The notes: generated by a model not told the origin, from the letters alone. Shown: positions 10,353 to 20,231, counted from the stretch's first letter. The stretch is 64,000 nt of DNA from Commensalibacter oyaizuii (GCF_029953265.1 NZ_JASBAO010000001.1:744001-808000); one strand, 5' to 3'. Translations and numbers: made by a program.

Positions 10353-11747
10353 TTAATTTGGAATAAAGATGATAACACGCAGCCCACCCAATGGGCTGTT
10401 TTGTAATTGTATATCCCCACCGTGCCCTTGAACAATATTTCGAGCTATGGCTAATCCCAACCCAGTCCCTTTTTGATGATTACTTGTTTCAAATGGTAAA
10501 AATACGCTTTCACGTCTTTCAACTGGAATTCCCGGACCATTATCATCAATGATAAAAATAATCCCCTGCTTATCCGTTTGCACCCTGATTTCCACTTCAC
10601 CACCATGATGCTTGGCATTTTCTAAAATATTACCGAGTACACGTCTGATACTACCAGCTCTTACCATCATATCCGGTAAAGAGGCAGGAATATGTGCAGA
10701 TAAGAATTGAGTACCCGAACGATAGGCTGCAGCCACAGCATCCTCAGTTAATTGAACCATATCCGTCATTTTTGGCTCTTCTGTTCCCTCACCTCTAGCA
10801 AAAGAGAGATAACCAGAAATCATTTGCTCCATCTCTTCAATATCACCAATCATTTCAGCGATATCAAGTGCTTGATCCTGAGCATTAATTGTACCCTGTT
10901 GAGGTAACATTGCTAAACTTAAACGTAGTCGTGTTAGAGGTGTCCTTAAGTCATGGGAAACACTGGCCAAAATTACGGTTCTTTGTTTAATAAATCTTAG
11001 AATACGCTCCCTCATCACATTAAATGAAGATGCTGCTTTGCGTAATTCCTTTGATCCAACAGGATATAAAAAGCCAGGATCCTTCCCTTTACCAAAAGCT
11101 TCAACAGCTTTTGATAAGCGCCGAATAGCACGAAACTGTACCCAAGCAAAAACACCAGCAATTAAAAACAGTATGATTGCACTGCTGACAATCCAAGTCA
11201 CAAATAACCATACAGATCCAGCTGTCAGACGTTTTTTTGCAATAAAAATATCTAAGACACCGTGCTTTAACTGCACAGATACCCTAACTTGATCAGTATA
11301 ACTGTTCCAATCTGTAATAAAAGGAACCTCCAAACGATCTGCCAACGAACGGCTTAATAACTCGTCTACAGGCCCAACAACATGATTTACTTTCCGCTGG
11401 TTCAAATTTAATTTTTGATTAGGGTACCACGCAATATTTAATTGTAAATAAGTTTGCACTTGTCGGGTTGCATCAGATTGATGTTTACTAAATTGAACGG
11501 CGTCAAACTGATTGACGACATAGCTTACTTCGCCACTTACCATGTCCGTTAATCGTCTTGAAACTGTTTTTAAAAATGTTCCATAAAACAATTCTAAGGA
11601 TATAAGTTGGGTAACCAATAATGGGATAAGAATCATTAATAAAGATCGTGCAAACAAAGAACGAGGTAATAATCGTCTTGCCGTTCGATCAAAGATAAAT
11701 TGATGGATCTTTGAAAAATAAGGGTATTTTCTAAAAAAACGAGACAC
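10353..11747 (-). CDS. EnvZ-like membrane sensor histidine kinase
   Basis: This 464-residue inner-membrane kinase should phosphorylate the OmpR-type regulator encoded immediately upstream. Transmembrane helix 1 is at about residues 31-52 and helix 2 at about 178-202, flanking a periplasmic domain of about 125 residues. A HAMP domain follows (RAIRRLSKAVEAFGKGKD). The H-box is HDLRTPLTRLRLSL with His265, and the ATPase domain has NILENAKHHGG, DNGPGIP and GTGLGLAIARNIVQGHGG. The start is a GTG with a modest AAAGAA site. The gap from the regulator gene is 24 bp. Its signal is not deducible, although the EnvZ class usually serves envelope or osmotic control. Confidence 0.9.
   Translation of the reverse strand: MSRFFRKYPYFSKIHQFIFDRTARRLLPRSLFARSLLMILIPLLVTQLISLELFYGTFLKTVSRRLTDMVSGEVSYVVNQFDAVQFSKHQSDATRQVQTYLQLNIAWYPNQKLNLNQRKVNHVVGPVDELLSRSLADRLEVPFITDWNSYTDQVRVSVQLKHGVLDIFIAKKRLTAGSVWLFVTWIVSSAIILFLIAGVFAWVQFRAIRRLSKAVEAFGKGKDPGFLYPVGSKELRKAASSFNVMRERILRFIKQRTVILASVSHDLRTPLTRLRLSLAMLPQQGTINAQDQALDIAEMIGDIEEMEQMISGYLSFARGEGTEEPKMTDMVQLTEDAVAAAYRSGTQFLSAHIPASLPDMMVRAGSIRRVLGNILENAKHHGGEVEIRVQTDKQGIIFIIDDNGPGIPVERRESVFLPFETSNHQKGTGLGLAIARNIVQGHGGDIQLQNSPLGGLRVIIFIPN
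10380..10402 (+). terminator. Terminator of the bamE-like gene, inside the 3' end of the facing kinase gene
   Basis: The hairpin is CAGCCCA/TGGGCTG with a 5-base loop, followed by TTTTG on the plus strand. It lies 35 bp after the bamE stop. It falls entirely inside the last codons of the kinase gene on the other strand, so the two transcripts overlap at their 3' ends. Confidence 0.65.
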
Positions 11748-11771
11748 AATATTATTCTTTTAAAAATTCAG

Positions 11772-12497
11772 TTAATAATCAGGCTTTAAGACATATCCCT
11801 TTCCACGAACAGTGTGCAAGAAATGAGGCTGCTTTGGATCAACCTCTATACGGCGACGTAAACGGGTTATTTGGACATCAACAGCACGCTCTCCTATTTC
11901 CTCCATACCGATCATTTTGACAATATCTTCGCGCGACAGAATTTCGTTTGGGTGGCTGGCCAAAATGCGTAACAATGCGATCTCGCCCCCAGTTAAATGA
12001 ATAATGCCATTTTTACCACTCAATAAGTTACGAACGGGATCAAATTCCATATCCCCTAGCTTAATTGAGCGTATATTATCAACGACAACAGGCTGATTTA
12101 ATCGACGTAATTGCACCCGCAACCTTAGTAAGAGTTCTTTTGGCTCAAAAGGTTTTCCTAAATAATCATCTGCCCCTGCCTCAAGCCCTGCAATACGATC
12201 CTCGGGCTCTCCTCTAGCGGTTAAAAGAATAATTGGGAAGTCTTTTCCTTCTTCTCTTAGGGCATGCGTTAATTGTAAGCCGTCTTCGCCCGGCATACTT
12301 ACATCTAAAACAATCGCATCTGGTTGTAAGAACTGTAACATATTACGAGCTTCTTGGGCGGATTCAGCACCACTGATCCGAAAACCATTCTCGCTTAGAT
12401 AGCGTTGTAGTAACCGACGCAATCTTGGGTCATCATCAATAACCAAAACATGCAAAGATTCAGAATCTTCGTTCTTTGGTAATTCTTCTTCTGTCAT
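11772..12497 (-). CDS. OmpR-family response regulator (PetR-like)
   Basis: This is a 241-residue DNA-binding response regulator. The receiver domain (about 16-130) has the acidic pocket DDDPR at 21-25, the phospho-acceptor Asp65 in VLDVSMPGEDG, the switch Thr in LLTARG and Lys in GKPFEPKELLLR. A winged-helix domain with LTGGEIALLRILASHPNEILSR and VDVQITRLRRRIE follows. The start codon overlaps the stop of the MarR gene by 4 bp (ATGA). A MarR/OmpR pair in this order is known in alphaproteobacteria as petP-petR. The kinase follows, so the three form one signalling operon. Confidence 0.92.
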   Translation of the reverse strand: MTEEELPKNEDSESLHVLVIDDDPRLRRLLQRYLSENGFRISGAESAQEARNMLQFLQPDAIVLDVSMPGEDGLQLTHALREEGKDFPIILLTARGEPEDRIAGLEAGADDYLGKPFEPKELLLRLRVQLRRLNQPVVVDNIRSIKLGDMEFDPVRNLLSGKNGIIHLTGGEIALLRILASHPNEILSREDIVKMIGMEEIGERAVDVQITRLRRRIEVDPKQPHFLHTVRGKGYVLKPDY

Positions 12498-13033
12498 GTT
12501 TTATCCTTATCTATTTTTTGATTGGAATGTAGCTCAAGTAACTGTTTAGATTCTGCACTTAACATACCATAAAGAATGCGTTGAAAACCTTCTATATAAG
12601 CATTATTAGGGGCTTCTCGAAATGCGCGTAGGAATTGTTGGCGTTGTAATTGAAATAACTCTTCTTCTAATTTTTGACCTTTATGTGTAAGAAATAGCCG
12701 TTTTTTCCGCCTATCCTCTGCTGTATTGCGATATTCCACATATCCTAATTCTATTACCTCACGTAAGACGCGATTTAAACTTTGTTTTGTAACGCCCAAT
12801 AATCTACAAACCTCGCCTACGGTTACGCCAGAGCAATGGCACACAAATTGCATTAAACGATGATGCGCGTGCCCCACACCATGTGCCTGTAGAATAGGTT
12901 TGGTTAAAGCATGGATTTCGTAATCAATAAAAAACAAAATATCTTGCATGAATCGAATTTTCTTTTCACGCAAAAATAAAAGTTCCTCCCCTGGTTTGGA
13001 TATAGGAAGGTCATAAGGAAAAGAACGATGCAA
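12494..13033 (-). CDS. MarR-family regulator (PetP-like)
   Basis: This 179-residue MarR-type winged-helix protein has a helix-turn-helix at about residues 77-100 (VTVGEVCRLLGVTKQSLNRVLREVIELGYVEYR) followed by the beta-wing with AEDRRKKRLFLTHKG. Flanking N- and C-terminal helices would form the dimer interface. It is the first gene of the MarR/response-regulator/kinase operon. PetP of Rhodobacter is the closest named comparison. An inverted repeat about 126 bp upstream of its start (13159-13177) could be a binding site. Confidence 0.88.
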   Translation of the reverse strand: MHRSFPYDLPISKPGEELLFLREKKIRFMQDILFFIDYEIHALTKPILQAHGVGHAHHRLMQFVCHCSGVTVGEVCRLLGVTKQSLNRVLREVIELGYVEYRNTAEDRRKKRLFLTHKGQKLEEELFQLQRQQFLRAFREAPNNAYIEGFQRILYGMLSAESKQLLELHSNQKIDKDKT

Positions 13034-13158
13034 CGGAAAAATCTCTTTAATCTAATAAAAACGCTCTGTATCTTATAATAATGTATTTCTTTTTTCAGCA
13101 AAATAGAGTATATCCTTTTGCTACAGGTAAATAATATTGTTATAAAACGATATTTGAC

Positions 13159-13177
13159 TGTCTATTTCATATAGACA
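13159..13177. promoter_or_regulatory. Inverted repeat between the MarR gene and rpsU (possible operator)
   Basis: TGTCTAT and ATAGACA flank a 5-base TTCAT centre, just after a TTGACT box at 13154-13159. It lies in the divergent 186-bp region between the MarR gene and rpsU. A MarR-type or other operator is possible; no convincing -10 box is placed relative to TTGACT. Confidence 0.3.
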
Positions 13178-13219
13178 TCTTGAGTAATATTCACTTACCC
13201 CTTAGGAGATGAAAGCCAA

Positions 13220-13423
13220 GTGCAAGTTCTTGTTAGAGATAATAATGTTGATCAAGCTTTAAAAGCTTTAAAGAAAAAAATGCAACGCGAAGGTATTTTC
13301 CGCGAAATGAAGCTTCGTCGTCATTACGAAAAGCCATCTGAACGTCGTGCTCGTGAATCTGCAGAAGCTGTCAGACGTGCTCGTAAAATGGAACGTAAGC
13401 GCGTAGAACGCGAAGGTTTCTAG
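13220..13423 (+). CDS. rpsU: 30S ribosomal protein S21
   Basis: This small, very basic ribosomal protein (67 residues) begins [22 protein letters not shown] and is followed by [21 protein letters not shown], the S21 hallmark. The start is GTG, supported by TTAGGAGAT about 10 bases upstream. S21 takes part in initiation on the 30S subunit. It is transcribed alone, opposite to the PetP-like operon, and ends in a strong hairpin shared with leuB. Confidence 0.97.
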   Translation: MQVLVRDNNVDQALKALKKKMQREGIFREMKLRRHYEKPSERRARESAEAVRRARKMERKRVEREGF

Positions 13424-13504
13424 TTTTTCTTTAAATTGACATCTGAAAATAAATTTGTTTTCGTGTTTTCTAATTAAAATTATTTGTAAGTTGGTGATAT
13501 ATTG

Positions 13505-13530
13505 AAACGCTTCATTTTAATGAAGCGTTT
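13505..13530. terminator. Terminator between rpsU and leuB
   Basis: A perfect 10-bp stem (AAACGCTTCA/TGAAGCGTTT) with a 6-base TTTTAA loop lies 82 bp after rpsU, between convergent genes. It is flanked by TTGTTATTT on the plus strand and can serve rpsU and possibly leuB. Confidence 0.8.
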
Positions 13531-13583
13531 TGTTATTTCAGCCTGTGAAAACTTATATATTTACATATACAAGTTTTAAATAT

Positions 13584-14693
13584 TTAAACTGATTTTTGCA
13601 ATTCAGCCAAGACAGCTTTACCCATTTCTTCTGTGCCAACCAATTTCATTCCTGCACTCATAATATCAGGTGTACGAAAACCTTGGTCTAGTACAGCTTT
13701 ACACGCATTAACCACCTTTTCTGATGTATCTTGCTCATCAAAAGAATAGCGTAGCATCATTGCCAGCGATAAAATTAATGCCAGTGGGTTTGCTTTACCT
13801 TGCCCAGCAATATCAGGTGCACTGCCATGAATAGGTTCATATAAAGCTGGGATAACGCCATTTTGCTGACGTGCCCCTAATGTTGCTGAAGGTAGCATAC
13901 CCAAACTGCCTGTTAGCATTGCCCCCAAGTCAGAAAGAATATCTCCAAACAGGTTGCTTGTTAAAATAATATCAAACTGCCTTGGATTTTTAACAAGTTG
14001 CATAGCACAATTATCAGCCAACATATGAGACAATGGAATATCAAAATATTCTTTTTTATGCAGTTCAGTTACCACTTCGCGCCATAATAAACCACTTTCC
14101 ATCACATTAGATTTTTCAACTGAACAAACGTGACCTTGGCGTTGACGGGCCAAGTCAAAAGCAACCCGTGCAATACGTTCAATTTCAAAGCTTGTATAAA
14201 CTTCGGTATTTACCCCTTTACGCGTACCATCGGACAAGGTTTCAATACCACGCGGTTCACCAAAATAAACCCCACCTGTGCTTTCACGCACAATCATGAT
14301 ATCCAGCCCTTTGATAACTTCAGGCTTGATCGTGCTTGCTTCTACCAAAGAATCGAAAACAATTGTCGAACGCAAATTGGCAAATAGTCCTAACTCTTTT
14401 CTAAGGCCGATAATTCCTAATTCTGGGCGTTTATCAAATCCTATCCCGTCCCATTTGGGACCACCAACCGCACCAAATAAAACAGCATCGGCAGCTTTAG
14501 CTTTTGCAATCACTTCTTTTGTTAATGGAATACCATTTTGATCAATAGAGGCACCGCCAACTAAATCTTTTTCAACGTGAAAAGATAACGCAGAATTATT
14601 TTGCACCCAATCGAGAATATGAAGGGCTTGTTCCATAATTTCTGGACCAATACCGTCCCCTGCTAATGTTAAAATTTTTTTTTCTTTGGTCAT
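13584..14693 (-). CDS. leuB: 3-isopropylmalate dehydrogenase
   Basis: It oxidatively decarboxylates 3-isopropylmalate with NAD+ in leucine synthesis. The 369 residues fit the family. Recognisable motifs are LAGDGIGPEIM near the start, VLFGAVGGPKWD at about residue 72, IVRESTGGVYFGEPRG at about 133, the catalytic Lys-Asn-Met region VCSVEKSNVMESGLLWR, and EPIHGSAPDIAGQGKANP in the NAD site. leuC and leuD lie upstream on the same strand, separated by a GST gene and a small membrane-protein gene, so the leucine genes are clustered but not contiguous. leuA is not in this window. Confidence 0.96.
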   Translation of the reverse strand: MTKEKKILTLAGDGIGPEIMEQALHILDWVQNNSALSFHVEKDLVGGASIDQNGIPLTKEVIAKAKAADAVLFGAVGGPKWDGIGFDKRPELGIIGLRKELGLFANLRSTIVFDSLVEASTIKPEVIKGLDIMIVRESTGGVYFGEPRGIETLSDGTRKGVNTEVYTSFEIERIARVAFDLARQRQGHVCSVEKSNVMESGLLWREVVTELHKKEYFDIPLSHMLADNCAMQLVKNPRQFDIILTSNLFGDILSDLGAMLTGSLGMLPSATLGARQQNGVIPALYEPIHGSAPDIAGQGKANPLALILSLAMMLRYSFDEQDTSEKVVNACKAVLDQGFRTPDIMSAGMKLVGTEEMGKAVLAELQKSV

Positions 14694-14928
14694 ATTTGCG
14701 ATCCGTTTAAATTAAAAATTATTCGATATGATAAAGCAATTATGTCAAACCATACATCAAATGTACTAATATATTCTGACGAAATATCGTTCTTTCGTAT
14801 TTGCTTTAAAAAATAATTGGCAGTTAAGAATAAATCTACCACGTTTTAGAAACATATTTTATTTAAAACGATAATATTTAGACTTTAAATATATAAATAA
14901 ATTACTTGCAAGCCAAGTATAATCGTTT

Positions 14929-15549
14929 TTACTTGTCCCATTGTAACGCCGTAAAAACAGTTTTTGCTTCCATCATAGATGAAAATGCCTTTAATGTATC
15001 AGATACATCGTCTTGATAATATTGTGGCAGTTTTTTTTGCAAATAATTTAAAACAACAGCAACTACGATATCTGCCTGCATCATTCGTTGTGCAACTAAA
15101 TATCCAGCTTCGTTTACCTTAATTTGCTGATCCAATAAATCTAATCCAATGCGTAACTGCCGACCAACACGATCCCCCCATTCTTGATATTGTTTTTCTG
15201 GGGGACGACGATAATATTCCATAAATAATTGAACGGCTTTATCACACAAAGTCAACGCAATTCCAATAAGAGATTGCGAATATGTAAATTGATTTAATTC
15301 CTTGGGCAACAAAGAAACTGATGGGTCGCATTTTCTCTCTAAATATTCCAATATCAAGGTTGAATCGATTAATAAAGTCCCTTCATCTGTAATCAAAGCG
15401 GGTGCCTTCATCAAAGGATTAACAGCTTGCATCTTTTCAATATCGTTAAAAACAGATAACGCCTCATGTTCAAATAATAAGTTCATCGCTTTTAACGATA
15501 TTGCCACTCGCCGAACATAAGGGGAATCCAACATTCCTATTAATTTCAT
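14929..15549 (-). CDS. Glutathione S-transferase family protein
   Basis: This 206-residue protein has an N-terminal thioredoxin-like GST domain (MKLIGMLDSPYVRRVAISLK, then NPLMKAPALITDEGTLLIDSTLILEYLE with the glutathione-contacting Asp-Ser) and an all-helical C-terminal half. The Ser-Pro-Tyr-Val-Arg-Arg start resembles bacterial GSTs of the YfcF/YibF type. The substrate is unknown. I chose the ATG at 15549, whose bases overlap the stop of the small membrane-protein gene before it (ATGA). A start four codons earlier is possible. The two genes look translationally coupled. Confidence 0.85.
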   Translation of the reverse strand: MKLIGMLDSPYVRRVAISLKAMNLLFEHEALSVFNDIEKMQAVNPLMKAPALITDEGTLLIDSTLILEYLERKCDPSVSLLPKELNQFTYSQSLIGIALTLCDKAVQLFMEYYRRPPEKQYQEWGDRVGRQLRIGLDLLDQQIKVNEAGYLVAQRMMQADIVVAVVLNYLQKKLPQYYQDDVSDTLKAFSSMMEAKTVFTALQWDK

Positions 15550-15794
15550 CGCCAAATCCATCCACCTTCTGTTTTAAAAAATGCAACAATGCAAAAAATC
15601 ATTGAGCAAGTTAATATTCCAAGAATCATCCAAACTCCTGAACAATACATTGTACATAATATGACAATTATTATATATAAAAACAAAGCAACCCACCCTT
15701 GCCAGACCATTGGTAAACCTGAACCGTAACCATATTGCTTTGCTTTAAACCAACAATGTTTATTGCAAAAAGTAGTTTTGCTTAACGTCATCAT
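15546..15794 (-). CDS. Small two-helix membrane protein, unknown function
   Basis: This is an 82-residue protein with an N-terminal Cys/His-containing cytoplasmic stretch (NKHCWFKAKQYGYGSGLPMVWQGW) followed by two hydrophobic helices at about residues 33-52 and 53-72. The Tyr-Gly-x-Gly-Leu-Pro-x-x-Trp-Gln-Gly-Trp pattern looks like a conserved family of small proteobacterial membrane proteins, but I cannot name it. It overlaps the following GST gene by 4 bp, so it is probably expressed with it. The leuD terminator separates it from leuCD upstream. Confidence 0.65.
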   Translation of the reverse strand: MMTLSKTTFCNKHCWFKAKQYGYGSGLPMVWQGWVALFLYIIIVILCTMYCSGVWMILGILTCSMIFCIVAFFKTEGGWIWR

Positions 15795-15810
15795 AAAGTT
15801 ATATTATTTT

Positions 15811-15848
15811 CTATAAAATATGGCCCATTATCGCAACAATGGGCCATA
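15811..15848 (-). terminator. Terminator after leuD
   Basis: An 11-bp stem TATGGCCCATT/AATGGGCCATA with an 8-base loop lies 36 bp after the leuD stop. On the minus strand it is followed by a TTTTAT run, as expected for a rho-independent terminator of leuCD. Confidence 0.75.
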
Positions 15849-15883
15849 ACAACAATCTAAATTATATGAAACATAATATTTTC

Positions 15884-16519
15884 TTAAGAAGACAACCCGT
15901 TAATTGAAATCTTTGGGAACCAAGACTGTTCTTGCTTTCTTTTATTCTCGAATTTTTCAATTGCATTCACATGCTGTAACGTCTGTGCAATATCATCCAT
16001 CCCATCCAATAACAATTGTCGCCGCAATGGATCAACTTCAAACGCAATTCGTTCTCCATTAGGACGGACAATTTCTTGTTTTTCCAAATTGATGGTTAAT
16101 TTGGCATTGGCACCCATTTTGGTATCTTCAACCAATTGCTCGCAGATTTCTCTGGGTAATTTAATCGGCAATATACCGTTTTTAAACGAATTATTGAAAA
16201 AGATATCAGCAAAAGAAGGGGCGATAACACAACGAATACCAAAATCAAGCAGTGCCCATGGGGCGTGCTCTCTGGATGAACCGCAGCCAAAATTTTCATA
16301 GGTAATAAGAATTTCAGCATTCCGATAAGGCTCACGATTTAATACAAATTCTGGACGTTCTTGATCATTCTCATCATAACGCCAAGCATGGAAAGCAAAT
16401 TTCCCCAAGCCACTGCGCTTGGTTGTTTTTAAAAATCGCGCGGGGATGATTTTATCAGTATCAATATTTTCTTCGGGTAACGGTGCGGCAATCGCTGTTA
16501 AAATTTCAAACTTTTCCAT
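15884..16519 (-). CDS. leuD: 3-isopropylmalate dehydratase small subunit
   Basis: It is the swivel subunit of isopropylmalate isomerase, which works with LeuC. The 211 residues match the usual length. Motifs: PLPEENIDTDKIIPARFLK near the start, NFGCGSSREHAPWALLDFGIRCVIAPSFADIFFNNSFKNGILPI in the middle (substrate-binding loop with Ser-Ser-Arg). It begins exactly one base after leuC ends, so the two are co-translated. It is followed by a strong terminator. Confidence 0.96.
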   Translation of the reverse strand: MEKFEILTAIAAPLPEENIDTDKIIPARFLKTTKRSGLGKFAFHAWRYDENDQERPEFVLNREPYRNAEILITYENFGCGSSREHAPWALLDFGIRCVIAPSFADIFFNNSFKNGILPIKLPREICEQLVEDTKMGANAKLTINLEKQEIVRPNGERIAFEVDPLRRQLLLDGMDDIAQTLQHVNAIEKFENKRKQEQSWFPKISINGLSS

Positions 16520-17923
16520 TTAGATCATCTCTCTTACATCTGTTAGTTCACCTTTAATCGCAGCTGCGGCCGCCATGGCCGGAGAAACAAGATGGGTTCT
16601 GCTGCCAGGTCCCTGACGACCTTCGAAATTACGATTTGAAGTTGACGCACATCGTTGACCCGGTTTTAAACGATCAGGATTCATCGCCAAGCACATTGAA
16701 CATCCTGCTTCGCGCCATTCAAATCCTGCATCAATAAAAATTTTATCCAAACCCTCGGCTTCGGCCTGTTTTTTGATTAGTCCAGAACCTGGAACAACCA
16801 ATCCCCACACATGATCAGCAATCTTTTTACCTTTTAGAACGTGCGCTGCAGCACGTAAATCCTCAATACGGCTGTTAGTACAGGATCCGATAAAAACAGC
16901 ATCAATTTTAGTACCTGCAATCGGTTGGCCGACTTTTAAATCCATATAATCCAACATACGTTGTTTACGCAACCGTTGGGATTCATCTTTTAAATCCACT
17001 GGATTAGGGATAACGTCAGTAATAGATAATACATCTTCAGGACTTGTTCCCCACGTTACCATTGGCTCTAAATCGTCAACGTTGACGGTTACAACTTTAT
17101 CATAGTGCGCCCCTTCGTCCGAGGCCAAGCTTTTCCAATATTCTACAGCAGCTTCGAAGTCAGCACCTTTGGGTGCAAAGGGACGACCTTTGATGTACTC
17201 GAACGTCACTTCGTCAGGGGCAACCAGACCAGATCTTGCACCGCCTTCGATTGCCATATTACAAATCGTCATACGGCCAGCCATATCCAAATTACGAATA
17301 ACAGAGCCACAAAATTCAATTACATATCCAGTTCCGCCCGCAGTACCAATTTTTCCAATAATAGCCAAAACAACATCTTTGGCACTTAATCCTGGCTTTA
17401 ATGTTCCATTAATTTCAATTTTTAAATTTTTGGCAGGCTTTTGTAATAAGGTTTGGGTCGCCATAACATGCTCTACCTCTGACGTACCAATACCAAAGGC
17501 TAACGCACCAAACGCACCATGGGTTGAGGTATGACTATCACCACAAACAATCGTCATACCAGGAAGTGTAATGCCCTCTTCTGGTCCAACAACGTGTACA
17601 ATTCCCTGACGGTCAGATTTTAAAGGAATAAAAGGAACACCAAATTCTTTCACATTATGTTCTAATGTTTCAATTTGTTGCCTGCTTTCATCTTCAGCAA
17701 TTGGTTGATTGCGATCCGTCGTTGGCACATTATGATCGATAACCGCCATCATAGCTTCGGGACTGTGTAATTGACGACCAGCAATCCGCAACCCTTCAAA
17801 AGCCTGTGGACTTGTGACCTCGTGAATTAAATGACGATCAATATAGAGAATTGCGGTACCATCTGGAAGTTGTTCAACCACATGACTATCCCACAACTTG
17901 TCAAATAAAGTACGCGCTTTCAT
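16520..17923 (-). CDS. leuC: 3-isopropylmalate dehydratase large subunit
   Basis: It is the aconitase-like catalytic subunit that isomerises 2-isopropylmalate to 3-isopropylmalate with a [4Fe-4S] cluster. The 467 residues match the family. Cluster ligands are seen in FIGSCTNSR (about residue 348) and the CSMC pair (about 408-411); [34 protein letters not shown] is the substrate-site signature. It follows rplS on the same strand but a terminator hairpin at 17954-17993 separates them, so leuCD probably have their own promoter in that 157-bp gap. Confidence 0.97.
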   Translation of the reverse strand: MKARTLFDKLWDSHVVEQLPDGTAILYIDRHLIHEVTSPQAFEGLRIAGRQLHSPEAMMAVIDHNVPTTDRNQPIAEDESRQQIETLEHNVKEFGVPFIPLKSDRQGIVHVVGPEEGITLPGMTIVCGDSHTSTHGAFGALAFGIGTSEVEHVMATQTLLQKPAKNLKIEINGTLKPGLSAKDVVLAIIGKIGTAGGTGYVIEFCGSVIRNLDMAGRMTICNMAIEGGARSGLVAPDEVTFEYIKGRPFAPKGADFEAAVEYWKSLASDEGAHYDKVVTVNVDDLEPMVTWGTSPEDVLSITDVIPNPVDLKDESQRLRKQRMLDYMDLKVGQPIAGTKIDAVFIGSCTNSRIEDLRAAAHVLKGKKIADHVWGLVVPGSGLIKKQAEAEGLDKIFIDAGFEWREAGCSMCLAMNPDRLKPGQRCASTSNRNFEGRQGPGSRTHLVSPAMAAAAAIKGELTDVREMI

Positions 17924-17945
17924 TATTTTTCCTCAAACTATAGCT

Positions 17946-17993
17946 ATAAAAACAAAATATCTGACAACCCTCACCTAAGAAAGCTGTCAGATA
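17946..17993 (-). terminator. Terminator after rplS, ahead of leuC
   Basis: On the minus strand TATCTGACA pairs with TGTCAGATA (9 bp) around an 18-base loop and is followed by TTTTGTTTTTA. It lies 88-135 bp after the rplS stop and just before leuC. The large loop leaves room for an attenuator role, but no leader peptide is visible. Confidence 0.65.
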
Positions 17994-18080
17994 CGTTGTA
18001 TTTTCGTAAAATAAATCGTATCGACTATTTTAAACACGATTTATTTCAAAATTTCAATCAAAAAAGCAATTATTGCTCAA

Positions 18081-18473
18081 CTAACCCTGAGCAGTATTAG
18101 TTTTTTTAACTGCATCGCGGCTGCGTTCTTTAATACGGGCTGATTTACCGCTACGGCTACGTAGATAGTATAATTTAGCGCGACGAACGTCACCATGACG
18201 AACAACATTAATTGCTGCAATGGTTGGTGAATATAGAGGGAACACACGTTCCACACCTTCACCATTAGAGATTTTGCGAACAGTAAAATTACTGTTTAGG
18301 CCCTTGTTCGAACGTGCAATAACAACACCTTCATAAGCCTGAATACGTTTACGTTCACCTTCAACAACGCGAACATCAACACGAACCGTATCCCCTGGAA
18401 AAAATTCAGGAACGGGGCGTTCTGCTGTTAAACGAGCAATTTCTTCTGCCTCGTATTTTTGAATGGTATTCAT
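18081..18473 (-). CDS. rplS: 50S ribosomal protein L19
   Basis: This 130-residue protein has the L19 signature [60 protein letters not shown] followed by the basic [22 protein letters not shown]19 sits at the 30S-50S interface. It is the last gene of the ffh-rpsP-rimM-trmD-rplS operon, 73 bp after trmD, and is followed by a terminator. Confidence 0.97.
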   Translation of the reverse strand: MNTIQKYEAEEIARLTAERPVPEFFPGDTVRVDVRVVEGERKRIQAYEGVVIARSNKGLNSNFTVRKISNGEGVERVFPLYSPTIAAINVVRHGDVRRAKLYYLRSRSGKSARIKERSRDAVKKTNTAQG

Positions 18474-18546
18474 TTAATCCTATTCCTTTTACAATAAGAT
18501 ATTATCTACAATTTAAAACTTTGTCAGTAACATCATCGTCAAACAT

Positions 18547-19257
18547 CTATGATACACCACTGCCATATCGATGTTGGTATGTCGCCCATAAATCAGGTCG
18601 GCGTTCTTTTGTGATTGTTTTTGCCTGTTCTTTACGCCATGATGCGATTGCACCATGGTGACCAGACAACAGAACGCCCGGCACTTTTAACCCCGCCCAT
18701 TGGGCAGGTTTAGTATAATGCGGATATTCCAACAACCCTTCGGAAAAACTTTCCTCGACCTCACTTTGATCAGACCCCATAACACCAGGTAACAGTCGCA
18801 CACAGGCATCCATTAAAACCAATGCCGCAGGTTCCCCACCAGAAAGAACATAATCGCCAACAGAGACCTCTTCTATGGCATGTTTTTGAAAGATTCGTTC
18901 ATCGATCCCTTCATAACGACCACAAATACAGTAAATGCCTCTGCCTGATGCAAAACGTTTTACGTCAGCCTGCTGTAACAACCGACCTTTTGGCGATAGA
19001 TAGATAATCGGACGATTATCTTGGGGTTTGGTCGCCTCTAACGCAGCATCCAAAATGTCTGCACGTATAACCATCCCTGCCCCACCCCCAAAAGGAGTAT
19101 CATCAACAGCCTTGTGTCGGCCCGAGCCGAACTCACGCAATGCATGCGTTTGCAGTGACCAACGTTGTTCCTCTAATGCTCGCCCTGCCAGGGAATATCC
19201 CAAAAAACCAGGAAACATCTCTGGAAACAACGTTAATACATCAACTTGCCAGGTCAT
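18547..19257 (-). CDS. trmD: tRNA (guanine-N1)-methyltransferase
   Basis: It methylates G37 of tRNAs next to the anticodon, using SAM, which prevents frameshifting. The 236 residues fit. The knotted SPOUT fold is recognisable from [24 protein letters not shown] at the start, [18 protein letters not shown] at about 52-69, and [13 protein letters not shown], then [30 protein letters not shown]. Its start overlaps the rimM stop by 4 bp, so it is translationally coupled to rimM. Confidence 0.97.
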   Translation of the reverse strand: MTWQVDVLTLFPEMFPGFLGYSLAGRALEEQRWSLQTHALREFGSGRHKAVDDTPFGGGAGMVIRADILDAALEATKPQDNRPIIYLSPKGRLLQQADVKRFASGRGIYCICGRYEGIDERIFQKHAIEEVSVGDYVLSGGEPAALVLMDACVRLLPGVMGSDQSEVEESFSEGLLEYPHYTKPAQWAGLKVPGVLLSGHHGAIASWRKEQAKTITKERRPDLWATYQHRYGSGVS

Positions 19258-19802
19258 GACTTATCCCTTTGACCCTGAGGGGGGACTTCCACCTCATGTG
19301 GGGGACATACCCGTAACCAGCCAGCTTTAATATCAATTTCGGGAACACAAATTTTGGTAAATGGAATAAGGGCATTTTCCCCTTGATCCCGTTTTATTTC
19401 CAAACTGACCCCTGCACCATAGTCATGCACAAATTGCACAACCCCAAAGACAGTATCCTCTTGATCTTCATGGGCAAGCATGGCTTGCAATCCAATTAAA
19501 TCAGAAAAATAAAACTCGTCTTCTTTAGGTTCTGGCAACCGTTCTTTTGGAACAAACAACTTACGATTGGTCAAATGTTCAACGGCATTACGATTGTCCA
19601 ACCGTTTTTTACCACTATCGTAAAGGGCTGCAACCTTGTCACCCTGCCAATGGATTGTCCAACGATCCCCATGATCATCAACCAATTCATCAAAATCCTC
19701 TAAATCACTTGGATTTTCAAGATAAGGGTGTAGGCGAACCAATCCACGAACACCGTGGGGTCTTCCTATTGTCCCTATATGAATTAGCTGTTTTTGTGTC
19801 AC
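19254..19802 (-). CDS. rimM: Ribosome maturation factor RimM
   Basis: It assists 30S head assembly by binding S19. The 182-residue protein has the RimM barrel motif [23 protein letters not shown] at the start and a C-terminal PRC-barrel region ([17 protein letters not shown], then [21 protein letters not shown]). The start is a GTG. It lies 33 bp after rpsP and overlaps trmD. Confidence 0.95.
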   Translation of the reverse strand: MTQKQLIHIGTIGRPHGVRGLVRLHPYLENPSDLEDFDELVDDHGDRWTIHWQGDKVAALYDSGKKRLDNRNAVEHLTNRKLFVPKERLPEPKEDEFYFSDLIGLQAMLAHEDQEDTVFGVVQFVHDYGAGVSLEIKRDQGENALIPFTKICVPEIDIKAGWLRVCPPHEVEVPPQGQRDKS

Positions 19803-19835
19803 AGGATGCTACTTTCTTGCGATAACTAATTACGA

Positions 19836-20189
19836 TTAAGCAGCAGCTTCTTCGCTCTTTTTAGCAGCAGCTTCAGCACGGTCTTGTGCTTTTTTCTTTG
19901 GAGCTGACTGTTGAGGTTGCTCACGATATTCGAATTTAGGAGCCAACCCTGCATTTCCTAAAAAGCGTGCAACACGATCCGTTGCTTGTGCGCCTTTTGA
20001 CAACCAGTGTGTAATACGTTCGTTAACCAAACGAATTCTGTCAGCATGATCTGCTGGTAACATTGGGTTATATGACCCAACTTTTTCAATAAAACGTCCA
20101 TCCCGTGGTGAACGGCTATCAGCGATAACGATGTGATAATAAGGACGTTTCTTTGACCCTGCACGGGATAAACGAATTTTAAGGCTCAT
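19836..20189 (-). CDS. rpsP: 30S ribosomal protein S16
   Basis: This 117-residue ribosomal protein begins [42 protein letters not shown], the canonical S16 N-terminus. The core ends near residue 80. An Ala/Lys/Glu-rich C-terminal tail of about 35 residues ([22 protein letters not shown]) follows, which is common in alphaproteobacteria. It lies 42 bp after ffh. Confidence 0.97.
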   Translation of the reverse strand: MSLKIRLSRAGSKKRPYYHIVIADSRSPRDGRFIEKVGSYNPMLPADHADRIRLVNERITHWLSKGAQATDRVARFLGNAGLAPKFEYREQPQQSAPKKKAQDRAEAAAKKSEEAAA

Positions 20190-20231
20190 TGACTGTTTCT
20201 CTCCAGATATCTAGCCACAATTAAAAAAGAA

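Noticed and set aside
15302-15520. Plus-strand ORF inside the GST gene
   Set aside because: It is a shadow of the GST coding frame, with no start signal of its own.
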